A stretch of 64,000 bases of DNA from JAAYJT01 sp037445555 (GTDB lineage: Bacteria > Bacteroidota > Bacteroidia > Bacteroidales > JAAYJT01): the NCBI GenBank assembly GCA_037445555.1, contig JBBIKG010000005.1:1-64000 (forward strand), given 5' to 3'. The position numbers and the translations under genes are program-made. Shown here piece after piece: positions 54,981-63,100 of the stretch. The notes beneath the pieces were generated by a model, which saw only the letters and a program-made list of their open reading frames with translations, had not been told where the DNA came from and ran no database searches. Every line of letters starts with the position of its first letter. Position 1 is the first letter of the stretch.

Positions 54981-56043
54981 ATCGGTAATAGCTTTGGCAG
55001 GCGCCTTCAGAAGAGACCATACAGGCGCCTACCGGATGAACCGGGTTACATATTGTTGAAAACAACTTGCAGTCAACGGGTTTGACTATTCCCTTGAGTA
55101 CGTCGCCACAGCGACAGCCGGGTGGATCCGCCGGTTCGCCCGTTGAAAGACTAAATTTTGCTTCGGCGTCAAATTTTGCGTTGCGTGGAGTAAGGCCACT
55201 TTTTGGTAATATTCCAAGCCCTCGCCACCAGGCATCGCAAGGATTAAACACCTCCTGTATGAGTTGCTGTGCCTTCTGATTGCCATGAGGCTTTACTGCC
55301 CGGGTGTATTGGATTTCGACCGAAGGCTTCTTTTCTTTGATTTGCCGGACGATCATAAGGATTGATAGGAGTAAATCCAGTGGTTCAAAACCAGAAATTA
55401 CACAGGCAACCTTATATTTCTCAACTAACGGGTAAAACATGGCTGATCCGGTAATTGTGCTCACGTGTCCTGGACAAATATATGCATCAACCCTAACCCC
55501 TGCATTAATGATGGCTGCCATGGCTGGAGGCATCAGTTTGTGTGCGCTGTACACGCAGAAGTTATCCATTTTCATCGCCGATGCTGTTTTGATGGCTACG
55601 GCGCTGGCAGGTGCGGTGGTTTCGAAACCAATACCCAGAAACACGTACTGGTAGCCGGGGTCTTTATTCGCCAGTTCGATACACTGCATGGGTGAATGAA
55701 CAACTTTAACCCTGGCTCCTTCAGCCCTTGCCTGTTCAAGAGTCAATGCTGACCCGGGAACGCGGATTAAATCCCCATAGGTGCATACGACGATACCGGA
55801 TGATAAAGCCAGTGCCACAGCATTGTCGATGTATCCCCTGCTTGTAACGCAAACCGGGCAACCGGGGCCGGATAACAGCTCAATTGTTGGTGGCAGAAGT
55901 GCAGCAATACCAAAGCGATGAAGGGCAAGCGTATGCCCCCCGCATACCTCCATTACGGTGATATTCCTGTCGGCCTCACGATGAATCCGGGTAATCAGGG
56001 AATCGCAGAGGCCGGGGTTCCGGAATTCATCAATGAACTTCAT
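54967..56043 (-). CDS. hypD: hydrogenase maturation protein HypD
   Basis: A [4Fe-4S] protein that, with HypC, carries the Fe(CN)2CO unit during NiFe-site assembly. The 358-residue length is normal. Motifs are MEVCGGHTLALHRFG (about 32-46), LLSGPGCPVCVTSRGYID (about 56-73), the GFETTAPA segment near 139 and the C-terminal Cys-rich PPGCRCGDVLKGIVKPVDC followed by FSTICNPVHPVGACMVSSEGACQSYY. It overlaps hypE by 14 nt and follows hypC after 101 nt. Confidence 0.98.
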   Translation of the reverse strand: MKFIDEFRNPGLCDSLITRIHREADRNITVMEVCGGHTLALHRFGIAALLPPTIELLSGPGCPVCVTSRGYIDNAVALALSSGIVVCTYGDLIRVPGSALTLEQARAEGARVKVVHSPMQCIELANKDPGYQYVFLGIGFETTAPASAVAIKTASAMKMDNFCVYSAHKLMPPAMAAIINAGVRVDAYICPGHVSTITGSAMFYPLVEKYKVACVISGFEPLDLLLSILMIVRQIKEKKPSVEIQYTRAVKPHGNQKAQQLIQEVFNPCDAWWRGLGILPKSGLTPRNAKFDAEAKFSLSTGEPADPPGCRCGDVLKGIVKPVDCKLFSTICNPVHPVGACMVSSEGACQSYYRYANS

Positions 56044-56144
56044 AATGCCACGCCATTACTGCATTTTTATTCGAGTTGAAGAATCCAATAATTCTGAAAA
56101 ACTCTATTTATTAACAAGATATCAGTACAAAGACAGCCTTTCGC

Positions 56145-56363
56145 TTATTTTTCAGCACGCATGGTTTTAATCAGCTCCAGTTGTATTAATGCGTCTTTTT
56201 CACTAAGTTTCTGTATGGCAAAACCCGCATGCACCAGCACATAGTCGCCTGGTTGAATATTTTCGAGCAATTGAGTGCCAACATCGGTTGTGGATGTGCC
56301 GATTTCAACAGTGGCCACTTCATCTTTCAGCGCGATTACCTTTGCAGGAACACTTAAACACAT
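56145..56363 (-). CDS. hypC: hydrogenase assembly chaperone HypC/HupF
   Basis: A 72-residue chaperone that shuttles the Fe(CN)2CO group to the hydrogenase large subunit. The invariant N-terminus MCLSVPAKV supplies Cys2, and ENIQPGDYVLVHAGFAIQKL is the usual C-terminal half. Its start overlaps the end of hypF by 10 nt. Since E. coli has both HypC and HybG, a single copy here suits one hydrogenase type. Confidence 0.98.
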   Translation of the reverse strand: MCLSVPAKVIALKDEVATVEIGTSTTDVGTQLLENIQPGDYVLVHAGFAIQKLSEKDALIQLELIKTMRAEK

Positions 56364-58621
56364 AGACTCTGACGTTTTTTTGAGGCGACAGCCAGTTGCC
56401 CGAGCGAAACACCTCCATCGTTTGGCGGCACCTGTGAATGTATAAAAGTAGAAAAAGATTCATTCTGCAAAGCACTGATAATTTTTTCGCTCAGAATGCG
56501 GTTTTGAAAAGCTCCACCTGATAACACAACTTTTCGTATTCCCGTTTCCCTGTGGGCTGCCTTTATCGAACTAAACGCGTAGTTTGCCATTGTCTGGTGC
56601 AACCTATCCGAGATTTCAGCCACCGGAACTTTCTGATTCAAATCATTTATGATCCCTTTCATCAGGAGGGTGTAATCAAATATCCTATCAAAATTGTACT
56701 GGTATGCACCGCAATCCAGGCCGCTGGCTACTGATTCAAGTCTCATGGGACCTTCAGCTTCGAAGCATGGCTCAACGCACAGTCCGGTGATAGCTGCCAC
56801 CGCATCAAACAACCGCCCCATGCCACAGCTCTGAACGGTATTGATCTCTTTGACCAAGGCCTCTGAAACCGCCCTTATTTTTTCCGGTGGTATCTGTGGA
56901 AACAATTGGACTGCCAAAGCAATTGCTTCATCACCATAAATCTTGTGCAGCATTGCCAAAGTGATTCGCCACGGCTCAGCTATGGCTTTGTCGCCTCCTG
57001 CCAGCGGAATATATTCCATGTGTCCCCAGCGCTGAAAATTGGCCAAATCAGCAATCAGGATTTCTGAACCCCAAATGTTACCATCATCACCAAGCCCGGT
57101 TCCGTCAAAGCTTAGACCGATTACTGGCTCGTCAAGATGATGTTCCGCCATGCAAGAAGCTATGTGAGCGTGATGATGCTGCACTCTTACCATGGGCAGC
57201 TTCATTGCAGCAGCAAATCCAGATGACAGGAAGTCAGGATGAAGATCAACGGCAACAAGTTGGGGGGTGAAACGGTACAAGTCGAAGAATCGTTTAACTG
57301 CCTGACGGTAGAAATCATAGGTTTCGGCATTTTTCAAGTCGCCTATGTGCTGGCTTAGAATGGCAGACCTGCCTTTTCCGATGCAGAAGGTGTTCTTAAG
57401 CTCAGCACCGGCAGCAAAAATTCCTTCGCAATCAAGCCCAAGCCTTACAGGTTTTGGCACATATCCGCGCGACCTGCGAATAATCAGGGGGGTGTTGCTC
57501 ACCATCTTTACCAAAGAATCATCTACCCGGTTAATGATCTCCCTGTTATATGTCACAAGGAGATCTGCCACATCCGAAAAACAATTTTCGGCCACAGTGT
57601 CATCAGTCACCACAGGTTCCTCTGAGAGGTTGCCGCTTGTGAAAACCATCGCATTACACGAGATGTCCCGAAAAATCAAGAAATGAATGGGCATATATGG
57701 CAGGATGACCCCAACGGTATTCAGATAATTGCTGACACTAGGTGGCAGTTTATTCTTTGAGGTCAGCAATACTATAGGTCTTTGCCACGACGAGAGCAAA
57801 CCCTCTTCAGCAACCGATGCAAACGCATATTCATGTACAGTTTCTAAATCCGGGAACATCACAGCCATTGGTTTTCCATCTCGTTTTTTCCGCAAGCGTA
57901 GGCGTTGCACTGCATAATCATTTGTGGCGTCACACATCAGGTGATATCCTCCCGTACCTTTCAGGGCAATGATTTCTCCCCGGGTCAGGGCAACAGACAT
58001 CTGTTTTAAGATGTGTTTCAGGCTGATAGGGTCTTTTTGCCCTGAAGCATCATGTAAACTGTATTTAGGACCACAATGATTACATGCCACAGGTTGTGCA
58101 TGAAACCTGCGATCATGCACATTGCAATATTCAAACTTACACACCGGGCACATCTCAAACAGGCGCATTGTTGTATTGGGTCTGTCGTATGGGAGGCTCT
58201 CAATAATGCTGAATCGCGGGCCGCAATGGGTGCAATTTAACAAGGGATAGTCGATGCGATGGGGCTGCCGACTCATATCCGCAAGACATTGAGGGCACAC
58301 GGCAATATCGGGGCAGATTTCGGTTATACCTCTGTCCGTTTCGCTGCTTGGCTTTATTGTAAAGTCCCCGGATAACTCAGCCTTCCCCTTGGTCAGAAAT
58401 ACATTTTCGACATCTGCCGCTTTCGGGGCTTCGTTTTTCAGGGCGTCCAAAAACTCGGTAAGGTTGCAGCTACCTTCTTCGAGGACGATTAAAACGCCGT
58501 CGGTTCTGTTCTCGACCCATCCCCTGCATCTTAACCGGGTGGCCAAGCGGTACACAAACGGCCTGAAGCCAATCCCCTGCACCAGGCCAACAATATGTAT
58601 CTGGTTCACCTCTGTTAGCAT
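56354..58621 (-). CDS. hypF: carbamoyltransferase HypF
   Basis: Transfers the carbamoyl group of carbamoyl phosphate, with ATP, to the C-terminal Cys of HypE. The 755 residues have four domains: acylphosphatase-like (IVGLVQGIGFRPFVYRLA, about 10-27), two zinc fingers with paired Cys (CPQCLADM, CTHCGPRFS, CPVCKFEYC, CNHCGPKY; about 108-190), a YrdC-like domain (about 200-380; ALKGTGGYHLMCDATND, KRDGKPMAVMF) and a Kae1-like carbamoyltransferase domain with RVQHHHAHIASCMAEH (about 475-490) and SFDGTGLGDDGNIWGSE. It is the first gene of the minus-strand hyp operon, divergent from the Crp/Fnr gene. A duplicated TAGTTCA sits at its start (58621-58637). Confidence 0.98.
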   Translation of the reverse strand: MLTEVNQIHIVGLVQGIGFRPFVYRLATRLRCRGWVENRTDGVLIVLEEGSCNLTEFLDALKNEAPKAADVENVFLTKGKAELSGDFTIKPSSETDRGITEICPDIAVCPQCLADMSRQPHRIDYPLLNCTHCGPRFSIIESLPYDRPNTTMRLFEMCPVCKFEYCNVHDRRFHAQPVACNHCGPKYSLHDASGQKDPISLKHILKQMSVALTRGEIIALKGTGGYHLMCDATNDYAVQRLRLRKKRDGKPMAVMFPDLETVHEYAFASVAEEGLLSSWQRPIVLLTSKNKLPPSVSNYLNTVGVILPYMPIHFLIFRDISCNAMVFTSGNLSEEPVVTDDTVAENCFSDVADLLVTYNREIINRVDDSLVKMVSNTPLIIRRSRGYVPKPVRLGLDCEGIFAAGAELKNTFCIGKGRSAILSQHIGDLKNAETYDFYRQAVKRFFDLYRFTPQLVAVDLHPDFLSSGFAAAMKLPMVRVQHHHAHIASCMAEHHLDEPVIGLSFDGTGLGDDGNIWGSEILIADLANFQRWGHMEYIPLAGGDKAIAEPWRITLAMLHKIYGDEAIALAVQLFPQIPPEKIRAVSEALVKEINTVQSCGMGRLFDAVAAITGLCVEPCFEAEGPMRLESVASGLDCGAYQYNFDRIFDYTLLMKGIINDLNQKVPVAEISDRLHQTMANYAFSSIKAAHRETGIRKVVLSGGAFQNRILSEKIISALQNESFSTFIHSQVPPNDGGVSLGQLAVASKKRQSLCV

Positions 58622-58637
58622 AGTTCAAAATAGTTCA
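58621..58637. repeat. short direct repeat at the hypF start
   Basis: TAGTTCA-AAA-TAGTTCA, two copies 10 bp apart on the plus strand, the first touching the hypF initiation codon. On the minus strand it reads TGAACTA twice. It may be a small regulatory site or chance. Confidence 0.3.
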
Positions 58638-58668
58638 TAGGGCAGCCGAATCGTAAAACATGGTAAAT

Positions 58669-58689
58669 GGTAAAATTATGTTATTTACC
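58669..58689. promoter_or_regulatory. palindrome GGTAAA-N9-TTTACC between hypF and the Crp/Fnr gene
   Basis: Half-sites GGTAAA (58669-58674) and TTTACC (58684-58689) are exact reverse complements. An additional GGTAAAT at 58662-58668 and an ATTTACC at 58722-58728 repeat the half-sites. They lie in the 267-bp divergent region and could be an operator controlling the hyp operon, the regulator gene or both. Confidence 0.5.
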
Positions 58690-58888
58690 TGATAATTTTC
58701 AGAATCAAATATTTAATGTATATTTACCAGGCAATGCAAACTCCCAGATGACAATTGTTTTTTACTGCTGATACGGCTGTAAATGTGCTGCAATTAAGAC
58801 AGTGCAGAAGTAAGGCAGTACTCACCATCTCTTTTTTCTTATGCATTGTTGGCCTGCGTAATTGTTTTTCCCTTGGGTTTCACTATAT

Positions 58889-59581
58889 ATGCTTGTCGAT
58901 ATCAAATGCTCGGAGTGTCCTGTGTTCAAGTCCTCCTATTTCAGCGGGTTGGATCCGTGTGATTTGACTGATTTGTACCACAAGAAGACCTGTTACGTAT
59001 ACAAAAAAGGTCAGGACATCTATTACGAAGGCAAGAAGCCGTTGGGTATCTACTGCATACAGTCCGGAAAAGTCAAAATCAGCAAATTAGGTATTGAGGG
59101 CAAAGAACAGATCCTCCGCTTCTGCATGCCTGGCGATTTGATGGGATTGCGGTCATTAATAGCCGGTAATACCTACCCTGATACGGCCACCACCTGTGAA
59201 GATTCGGTGATCTGCTTCATCAACAAACGGAAATTTTTTCAAACAACCATACGCTACCCCGAGCTGTCAACACGCATTATGCTCACACTCAGCACCTTAC
59301 TTGAGGAAGCAGAGAAAAAGATCACATCCATGGCTCAAAAACCCGTTCGTGAACGACTGGCTGAGGCACTGGTAACTCTGGATGAAGTTTTCCGGAGTGA
59401 TGGTTGTTCCTCAGTGATAAGCCTTTCGCGCGAAGAGCTGGCCAATATAGTAGGTACAGCAGTCGAAACTGTCATCCGGTTGCTTAGTGAATTTAAGGAA
59501 GAAAGACTAATTGGTGTAAAAGGCCGTAAATTGCTGATTCTTGATAAAAAAGGGCTCCAGCGTATCGCCAAAACGTACTAA
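58889..59581 (+). CDS. Crp/Fnr-family transcriptional regulator with N-terminal cysteines
   Basis: A 230-residue regulator. A cyclic-nucleotide-binding-like beta-roll (about 30-145; KKGQDIYYEGKKPLGIYCIQSGKVKISK, FCMPGDLMGLRSLI) is followed by a dimerisation helix and a C-terminal winged helix-turn-helix (SREELANIVGTAVETVIRLLSEFKEE, about 178-203). Cys residues at CSECPVF (about 7 and 10) and DPCDL (about 24) precede the sensor domain and RFCMPGD (about 78) lies within it, a layout that in FNR binds an oxygen-sensing [4Fe-4S] cluster. The start ATG 58889 is chosen because the Cys motif begins there; an in-frame ATG at 58862 would add 9 residues. Its place between hyp and hydrogenase operons suggests redox control of both. 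Confidence 0.88.
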   Translation: MLVDIKCSECPVFKSSYFSGLDPCDLTDLYHKKTCYVYKKGQDIYYEGKKPLGIYCIQSGKVKISKLGIEGKEQILRFCMPGDLMGLRSLIAGNTYPDTATTCEDSVICFINKRKFFQTTIRYPELSTRIMLTLSTLLEEAEKKITSMAQKPVRERLAEALVTLDEVFRSDGCSSVISLSREELANIVGTAVETVIRLLSEFKEERLIGVKGRKLLILDKKGLQRIAKTY

Positions 59582-59710
59582 CGGCATTTTTGCATATCTT
59601 TCTCTAAACGTGCATCTTACAAGCCTTTCGATCAGAGCTGAAAAACTGATAAAAATCATTTTTAATTCTGACTGATATCATTCTGTAAGAGTTAATCGGA
59701 AATTATTATT

Positions 59711-59735
59711 GCAGTGTTGTTTTATTGAACACTGC
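59711..59735 (+). promoter_or_regulatory. perfect inverted repeat just before the first hydrogenase-operon gene
   Basis: Arms GCAGTGTT (59711-59718) and AACACTGC (59728-59735) are exact reverse complements with a 9-nt spacer. The second arm ends 2 nt before the ATG at 59738. Overlapping its first base, TATTATTG at 59704-59711 is one mismatch from the -7 consensus. It could be an operator at the transcription start or an RNA hairpin that blocks initiation of translation. Confidence 0.75.
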
Positions 59736-59737
59736 TT

Positions 59738-60766
59738 ATGAATACATTACCCGAGCCTGACACCTCCATCAAACATTTTGAGTTTACCATTCAGGCATGG
59801 GAAAAGGCGCTCGGCGTCCTGGCGGGCGACTTTAAGGTTTATGCCCCGATCCGTGACCAGGACTCAATCGACTATGAATTAATTTCATCCGTGAATATTT
59901 CGTCCATTGTTTACAATACTCCCAAGCCGGTTTCGCCGCTAAAGTTGTTTCTGCTTCCAGTCAAAGAAAATGTGGTTAGGGAATCGGATCTCCACAAACC
60001 GTTCGTTGTGCTGGGCACCCCCGCCTGTGACCTCTGGGCACTCGACCTTCTCGACACGTTCTATCTTGATCCTGACTATCCCGATATCTATTACAAAGCC
60101 AGACGTGACAATATGATTGTCATCGGGGCCGACTGCCACTCGTCTCTGGAGCATTGCCACTGCACTAGCTATGGTATAATGCCTGTACCGAACAAAAATC
60201 AGGATCTAGTTCTAAGCCGGCACAGGGATAAAATCCTGATTGGTGTTTCTTCGGCCAAAGGCGAGCTGATCATGGAAAATATTGCTTCACAGTGCAAGGC
60301 CGATCTCTCTGAAAACAGCCTACCGGAGTCGCTCAGGCAATTACGCAGCAAAGTCAAAACAGAAATAGACCGCAAAAACAAACGCTTACCAAATTACCAG
60401 GAAACTTCTAGTATAGTTAAAAACACAAGTGTAGAATCCTGGAAGAACCACTCAGCCAGATGTGTTTCGTGCGGTGCCTGCGCCACTATTTGTCCTACCT
60501 GCACCTGCTTTTTACTGATTGACAAGCCGGGTTTTGAAAAGGTAAAACAGATGGACGCCTGCCAGTATCCGGGATTTCAGAGGGTAGCCGGCGGCGAGGA
60601 TCCCCACAAAAAACTTCATGCCCGATTCTGCAACCGGTACTACTGCAAGTATGTATGGAGACCTGAAAAGTTTGACGAAATCGCATGCACGGGCTGCGGT
60701 CGCTGTATAGAAGGTTGCATAGGAAATATCAGCAAAAATGAGATTTTCATTGAATTATCCCAATAG
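59738..60766 (+). CDS. HydB-like (sulfhydrogenase beta / AsrA-like) Fe-S subunit
   Basis: A 342-residue cytoplasmic iron-sulfur protein of the family that includes the beta subunit of group 3b hydrogenases (HydB) and AsrA of anaerobic sulfite reductase. Diagnostic pieces are VLGTPACDLWALDLLDTFYL (about 90-109), GADCHSSLEHCHCTSYG (about 129-145), and two [4Fe-4S] motifs, CVSCGACATICPTCTC (about 242-257) and CTGCGRCIEGCIG (about 320-332). It passes electrons between a flavin subunit and a catalytic or membrane module. It heads the operon: the next start codon lies 1 nt after its stop codon. AsrA is the alternative, but no AsrC is present and hydrogenase core subunits follow. Confidence 0.88.
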   Translation: MNTLPEPDTSIKHFEFTIQAWEKALGVLAGDFKVYAPIRDQDSIDYELISSVNISSIVYNTPKPVSPLKLFLLPVKENVVRESDLHKPFVVLGTPACDLWALDLLDTFYLDPDYPDIYYKARRDNMIVIGADCHSSLEHCHCTSYGIMPVPNKNQDLVLSRHRDKILIGVSSAKGELIMENIASQCKADLSENSLPESLRQLRSKVKTEIDRKNKRLPNYQETSSIVKNTSVESWKNHSARCVSCGACATICPTCTCFLLIDKPGFEKVKQMDACQYPGFQRVAGGEDPHKKLHARFCNRYYCKYVWRPEKFDEIACTGCGRCIEGCIGNISKNEIFIELSQ

Positions 60767-60767
60767 A

Positions 60768-61607
60768 ATGACTAGTCATAAAACTGCTTCACATACTGCA
60801 AACATATATAAGCCTCTGAAAGCCAGGCTCAAGAAAGTAATCGAAGAATCGCCTATGATAAAAACCCTGGTGTTGGTTCCCGAAAGAGAATTCTCGTTCA
60901 AGACTGGCGAATTCATAGAACTCACTGTGGATGGCATCGGCGAGGCTCCTTTCACTCCATCGTCCTCTCCATTGGTGAAAGACCAGTTCGAGGTTACTAT
61001 TATGAAAGCAGGATATGTGACCTCGCTCATGCATGAGTTGCCCGTCGGAACAGAAATGGGTGTGAGGGGTCCATTTGGCAGGGGATACCCTGTGGAAGCG
61101 TTTTTCGACAAAGAGGTTCTGATACTCGGAGGCGGATGTGGTCTGGCACCCATCCGGTCATTGCTTTATACACTGATCGAATACAAGGACAAGATCCGTA
61201 AAGTGATACTGGCCTACGGTTCAAAAACACCGAAAGATTGCATCTACAAGCCCCTGTTCAGCTATCTCAACAGCATTGAGAATTTTGAAGCTATCCGGTC
61301 GGTGGATATTGCCGACGAACAATGGGACGAAAGTGTTGGTGTAGCCACTGTTCTGCTCGATAAGGTTCAGGTCGACATCGGTAATGCAGTTTCAGTGGTC
61401 TGCGGTCCTCCGGTGATGATGAAATACGGAACATTTAAGCTTCTTGGCATGGGGTTCACTCCAGCACAGATATACCTGTCGATGGAAAAGAACATGTCCT
61501 GTGGCCTCGGCAAATGCGGGCATTGTATGATGGGCGAGTTTTTCGTTTGCAAAGATGGCCCGGTCTTTACCTACGAAGAAGTAAAACATCTTCCGGATAT
61601 CTGGTAA
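60768..61607 (+). CDS. HydG-like (sulfhydrogenase gamma / AsrB-like) FAD and NAD(P)H-binding subunit
   Basis: A 279-residue diaphorase-type subunit of the ferredoxin-NADP reductase superfamily. FAD-binding elements GEFIELTVDGIGEAPFTPSSSP (about 45-66) and an NAD(P) motif LILGGGCGLAPIRSLLYTL (about 117-135) are seen, with SVVCGPPVMMKY near 211. The C-terminus has a [2Fe-2S] Cys set, CGLGKCGHCMMGEFFVC (about 246-262), as in PyrK and HydG. It would exchange hydride with NADH or NADPH and pass electrons to the preceding HydB-like subunit. ATG 60768 begins 1 nt after that gene's stop codon; an in-frame ATG at 60738 would overlap it. Cofactor preference is not clear by eye. Confidence 0.9.
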   Translation: MTSHKTASHTANIYKPLKARLKKVIEESPMIKTLVLVPEREFSFKTGEFIELTVDGIGEAPFTPSSSPLVKDQFEVTIMKAGYVTSLMHELPVGTEMGVRGPFGRGYPVEAFFDKEVLILGGGCGLAPIRSLLYTLIEYKDKIRKVILAYGSKTPKDCIYKPLFSYLNSIENFEAIRSVDIADEQWDESVGVATVLLDKVQVDIGNAVSVVCGPPVMMKYGTFKLLGMGFTPAQIYLSMEKNMSCGLGKCGHCMMGEFFVCKDGPVFTYEEVKHLPDIW

Positions 61608-61622
61608 ATAAATTGCAAAGAT

Positions 61623-62105
61623 ATGGCTCAACAACTACTGATAGACCTTTCAAAATGCCGCGAGTGCGATGATTGCACAGCAGGTTGTGCCTACTATCTG
61701 CATCCTGATAACGAAGGCATGAAAGATTTGCATGAAATGGCCGTGTTCAACTTTACCTGTCGTCGTTGCGAAGATGCCCCATGCCTATATGTATGTCCGG
61801 CAGATGCCCTGGACCGAAATAGCGAAGGCATCGTTGAGCGGGCCCTCAATCTCTGTGTGGCATGCAAATCGTGTGTGGCTGCATGTCCCTTTGGCACCAT
61901 GATGAATCATTTCTTCAATATCCGGGCACCCAGATGCGACTATTGCCAGTCGGAGAAGAGACCAAACCGGTATATATGTATCGAATCCTGCCCTAAGCAG
62001 GCAATCAGCAATGCATATTCCGGTCCTGATACACAAAAGCACATATATGTGCTCAATGAGCACATCCTTGTCAAAGAGTATCCATGGGAAATATTCAAGA
62101 CATAA
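61623..62105 (+). CDS. four-cluster ferredoxin-like hydrogenase subunit (HycB/CooF/HyfA type)
   Basis: A 160-residue electron-transfer protein with 16 Cys arranged for four [4Fe-4S] clusters: CRECDDCTAGC (about 12-22), CRRCEDAPCLYVCP (about 45-58), CVACKSCVAACPFG (about 77-90) and CDYC…CIESCP (about 101-120). This is the HycB/CooF/HydN pattern of the electron-input subunit in formate hydrogenlyase and CO-dependent hydrogenase. It lies 15 nt after the HydG-like gene and 54 nt before the NuoH-like gene, so it would link the diaphorase module to the membrane module. Confidence 0.93.
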   Translation: MAQQLLIDLSKCRECDDCTAGCAYYLHPDNEGMKDLHEMAVFNFTCRRCEDAPCLYVCPADALDRNSEGIVERALNLCVACKSCVAACPFGTMMNHFFNIRAPRCDYCQSEKRPNRYICIESCPKQAISNAYSGPDTQKHIYVLNEHILVKEYPWEIFKT

Positions 62106-62159
62106 CATCAGATAATTTTATACCTACCAACAACCAATGCCATATAATTTAAACCGTTT

Positions 62160-63089
62160 ATGACCCTGCAATTATTGCATATATTGGTATTTCCCGGGCT
62201 CATGTTTATACTTGCAGCCGGGGTACTGTTATCATGGTTCGACCGCAAGGTGACCGCCTGGGTCCAGTTTCGGAAGGGCCCCCCGATCCTGCAGCCTCTT
62301 TATGACCTCGTCAAGCTGTTTTCGAAGGAAGTCATTCTCCCCCGCAATGCCAGCCGGGGATCATTCTTGCTTGCACCCATTTTTTCAGCTTCAGGAGCCT
62401 TTGTGGCCGGATTGTTGATCCTTTTTCCGGCATTTGGTATAACTACTGGATTTGAGGGCGATATCATCGTGATTTTTTACCTGCTTGCCGTCCCCTCGCT
62501 GAGTTACATAATCGGTGCGATGTCGAGCGGTAACCAGTTGGCGTCCTTAGGAGCCTCACGTGAGATGAAACTCATCATCGGCTACGAATTGTGCTTCCTA
62601 CTCATCCTTGCTGCGATCATCTTGAAAGCCGGATTTGTTATAAAGCTGGCAGACATCATCGCCTATCAGCAGGCAAATGGTGCGCTGATCGGAAGTGTTT
62701 CGGGTGCTATGCTATTCGCAGCATTGCTCATGGTTTGGCAAGCTAAACTGGGATTTGTACCGTTCGATGCCGCGGAAGCCGAGACCGAGATAGCTTCCGG
62801 TTTTCTGATCGAATATTCAGGGCCACCGCTGGCCTTCATCAGAATATCTAAATACATCCTCTTGCTAGTGTTGCCAGTATTTGCAGTATGTCTCCTGCTT
62901 GGGGGAATACTTCTTCAGGGGTGGGGAATTGTGTGTGGTCCGGCAAAAATAGTATTGTTGGTACTGCTTGCTACATTGATCAGGAATACAAACCCGAGAG
63001 TTACCATCAGCCAGGCAATGAGGTTCTTTTTTGTGTGGATGAATCTGGTTGTCGTTGGTGCCATTGTGTTGAATTATATAGGAATTTAA
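62160..63089 (+). CDS. NuoH/EchB/HyfC-like membrane subunit of group 4 hydrogenase
   Basis: A 309-residue polytopic membrane protein (about eight helices) homologous to complex I subunit NuoH. Conserved pieces are WFDRKVTAWVQFRKGPPILQPLYDLVKLFSKE (about 26-56), MSSGNQLASLGASREMKLIIGYELCFLL (about 120-147) and FVPFDAAEAETEIASGFLIEYSGPPLA (about 199-225), which includes the acidic residues of the quinone-tunnel-like/proton entry loop. In hydrogenases of this group it anchors the soluble catalytic subunits and takes part in ion pumping. The next gene begins 11 nt after its stop codon. Antiporter-like NuoL/M/N subunits are not found upstream of it. Confidence 0.92.
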   Translation: MTLQLLHILVFPGLMFILAAGVLLSWFDRKVTAWVQFRKGPPILQPLYDLVKLFSKEVILPRNASRGSFLLAPIFSASGAFVAGLLILFPAFGITTGFEGDIIVIFYLLAVPSLSYIIGAMSSGNQLASLGASREMKLIIGYELCFLLILAAIILKAGFVIKLADIIAYQQANGALIGSVSGAMLFAALLMVWQAKLGFVPFDAAEAETEIASGFLIEYSGPPLAFIRISKYILLLVLPVFAVCLLLGGILLQGWGIVCGPAKIVLLVLLATLIRNTNPRVTISQAMRFFFVWMNLVVVGAIVLNYIGI

Positions 63090-63100
63090 CATCAAATATC

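Noticed and set aside
62888..63100. ATG-initiated upstream extension of the NuoB-like gene
   Set aside because: It overlaps the NuoH-like gene by 200 nt and has no NuoB homology; GTG 63101 fits the family start.
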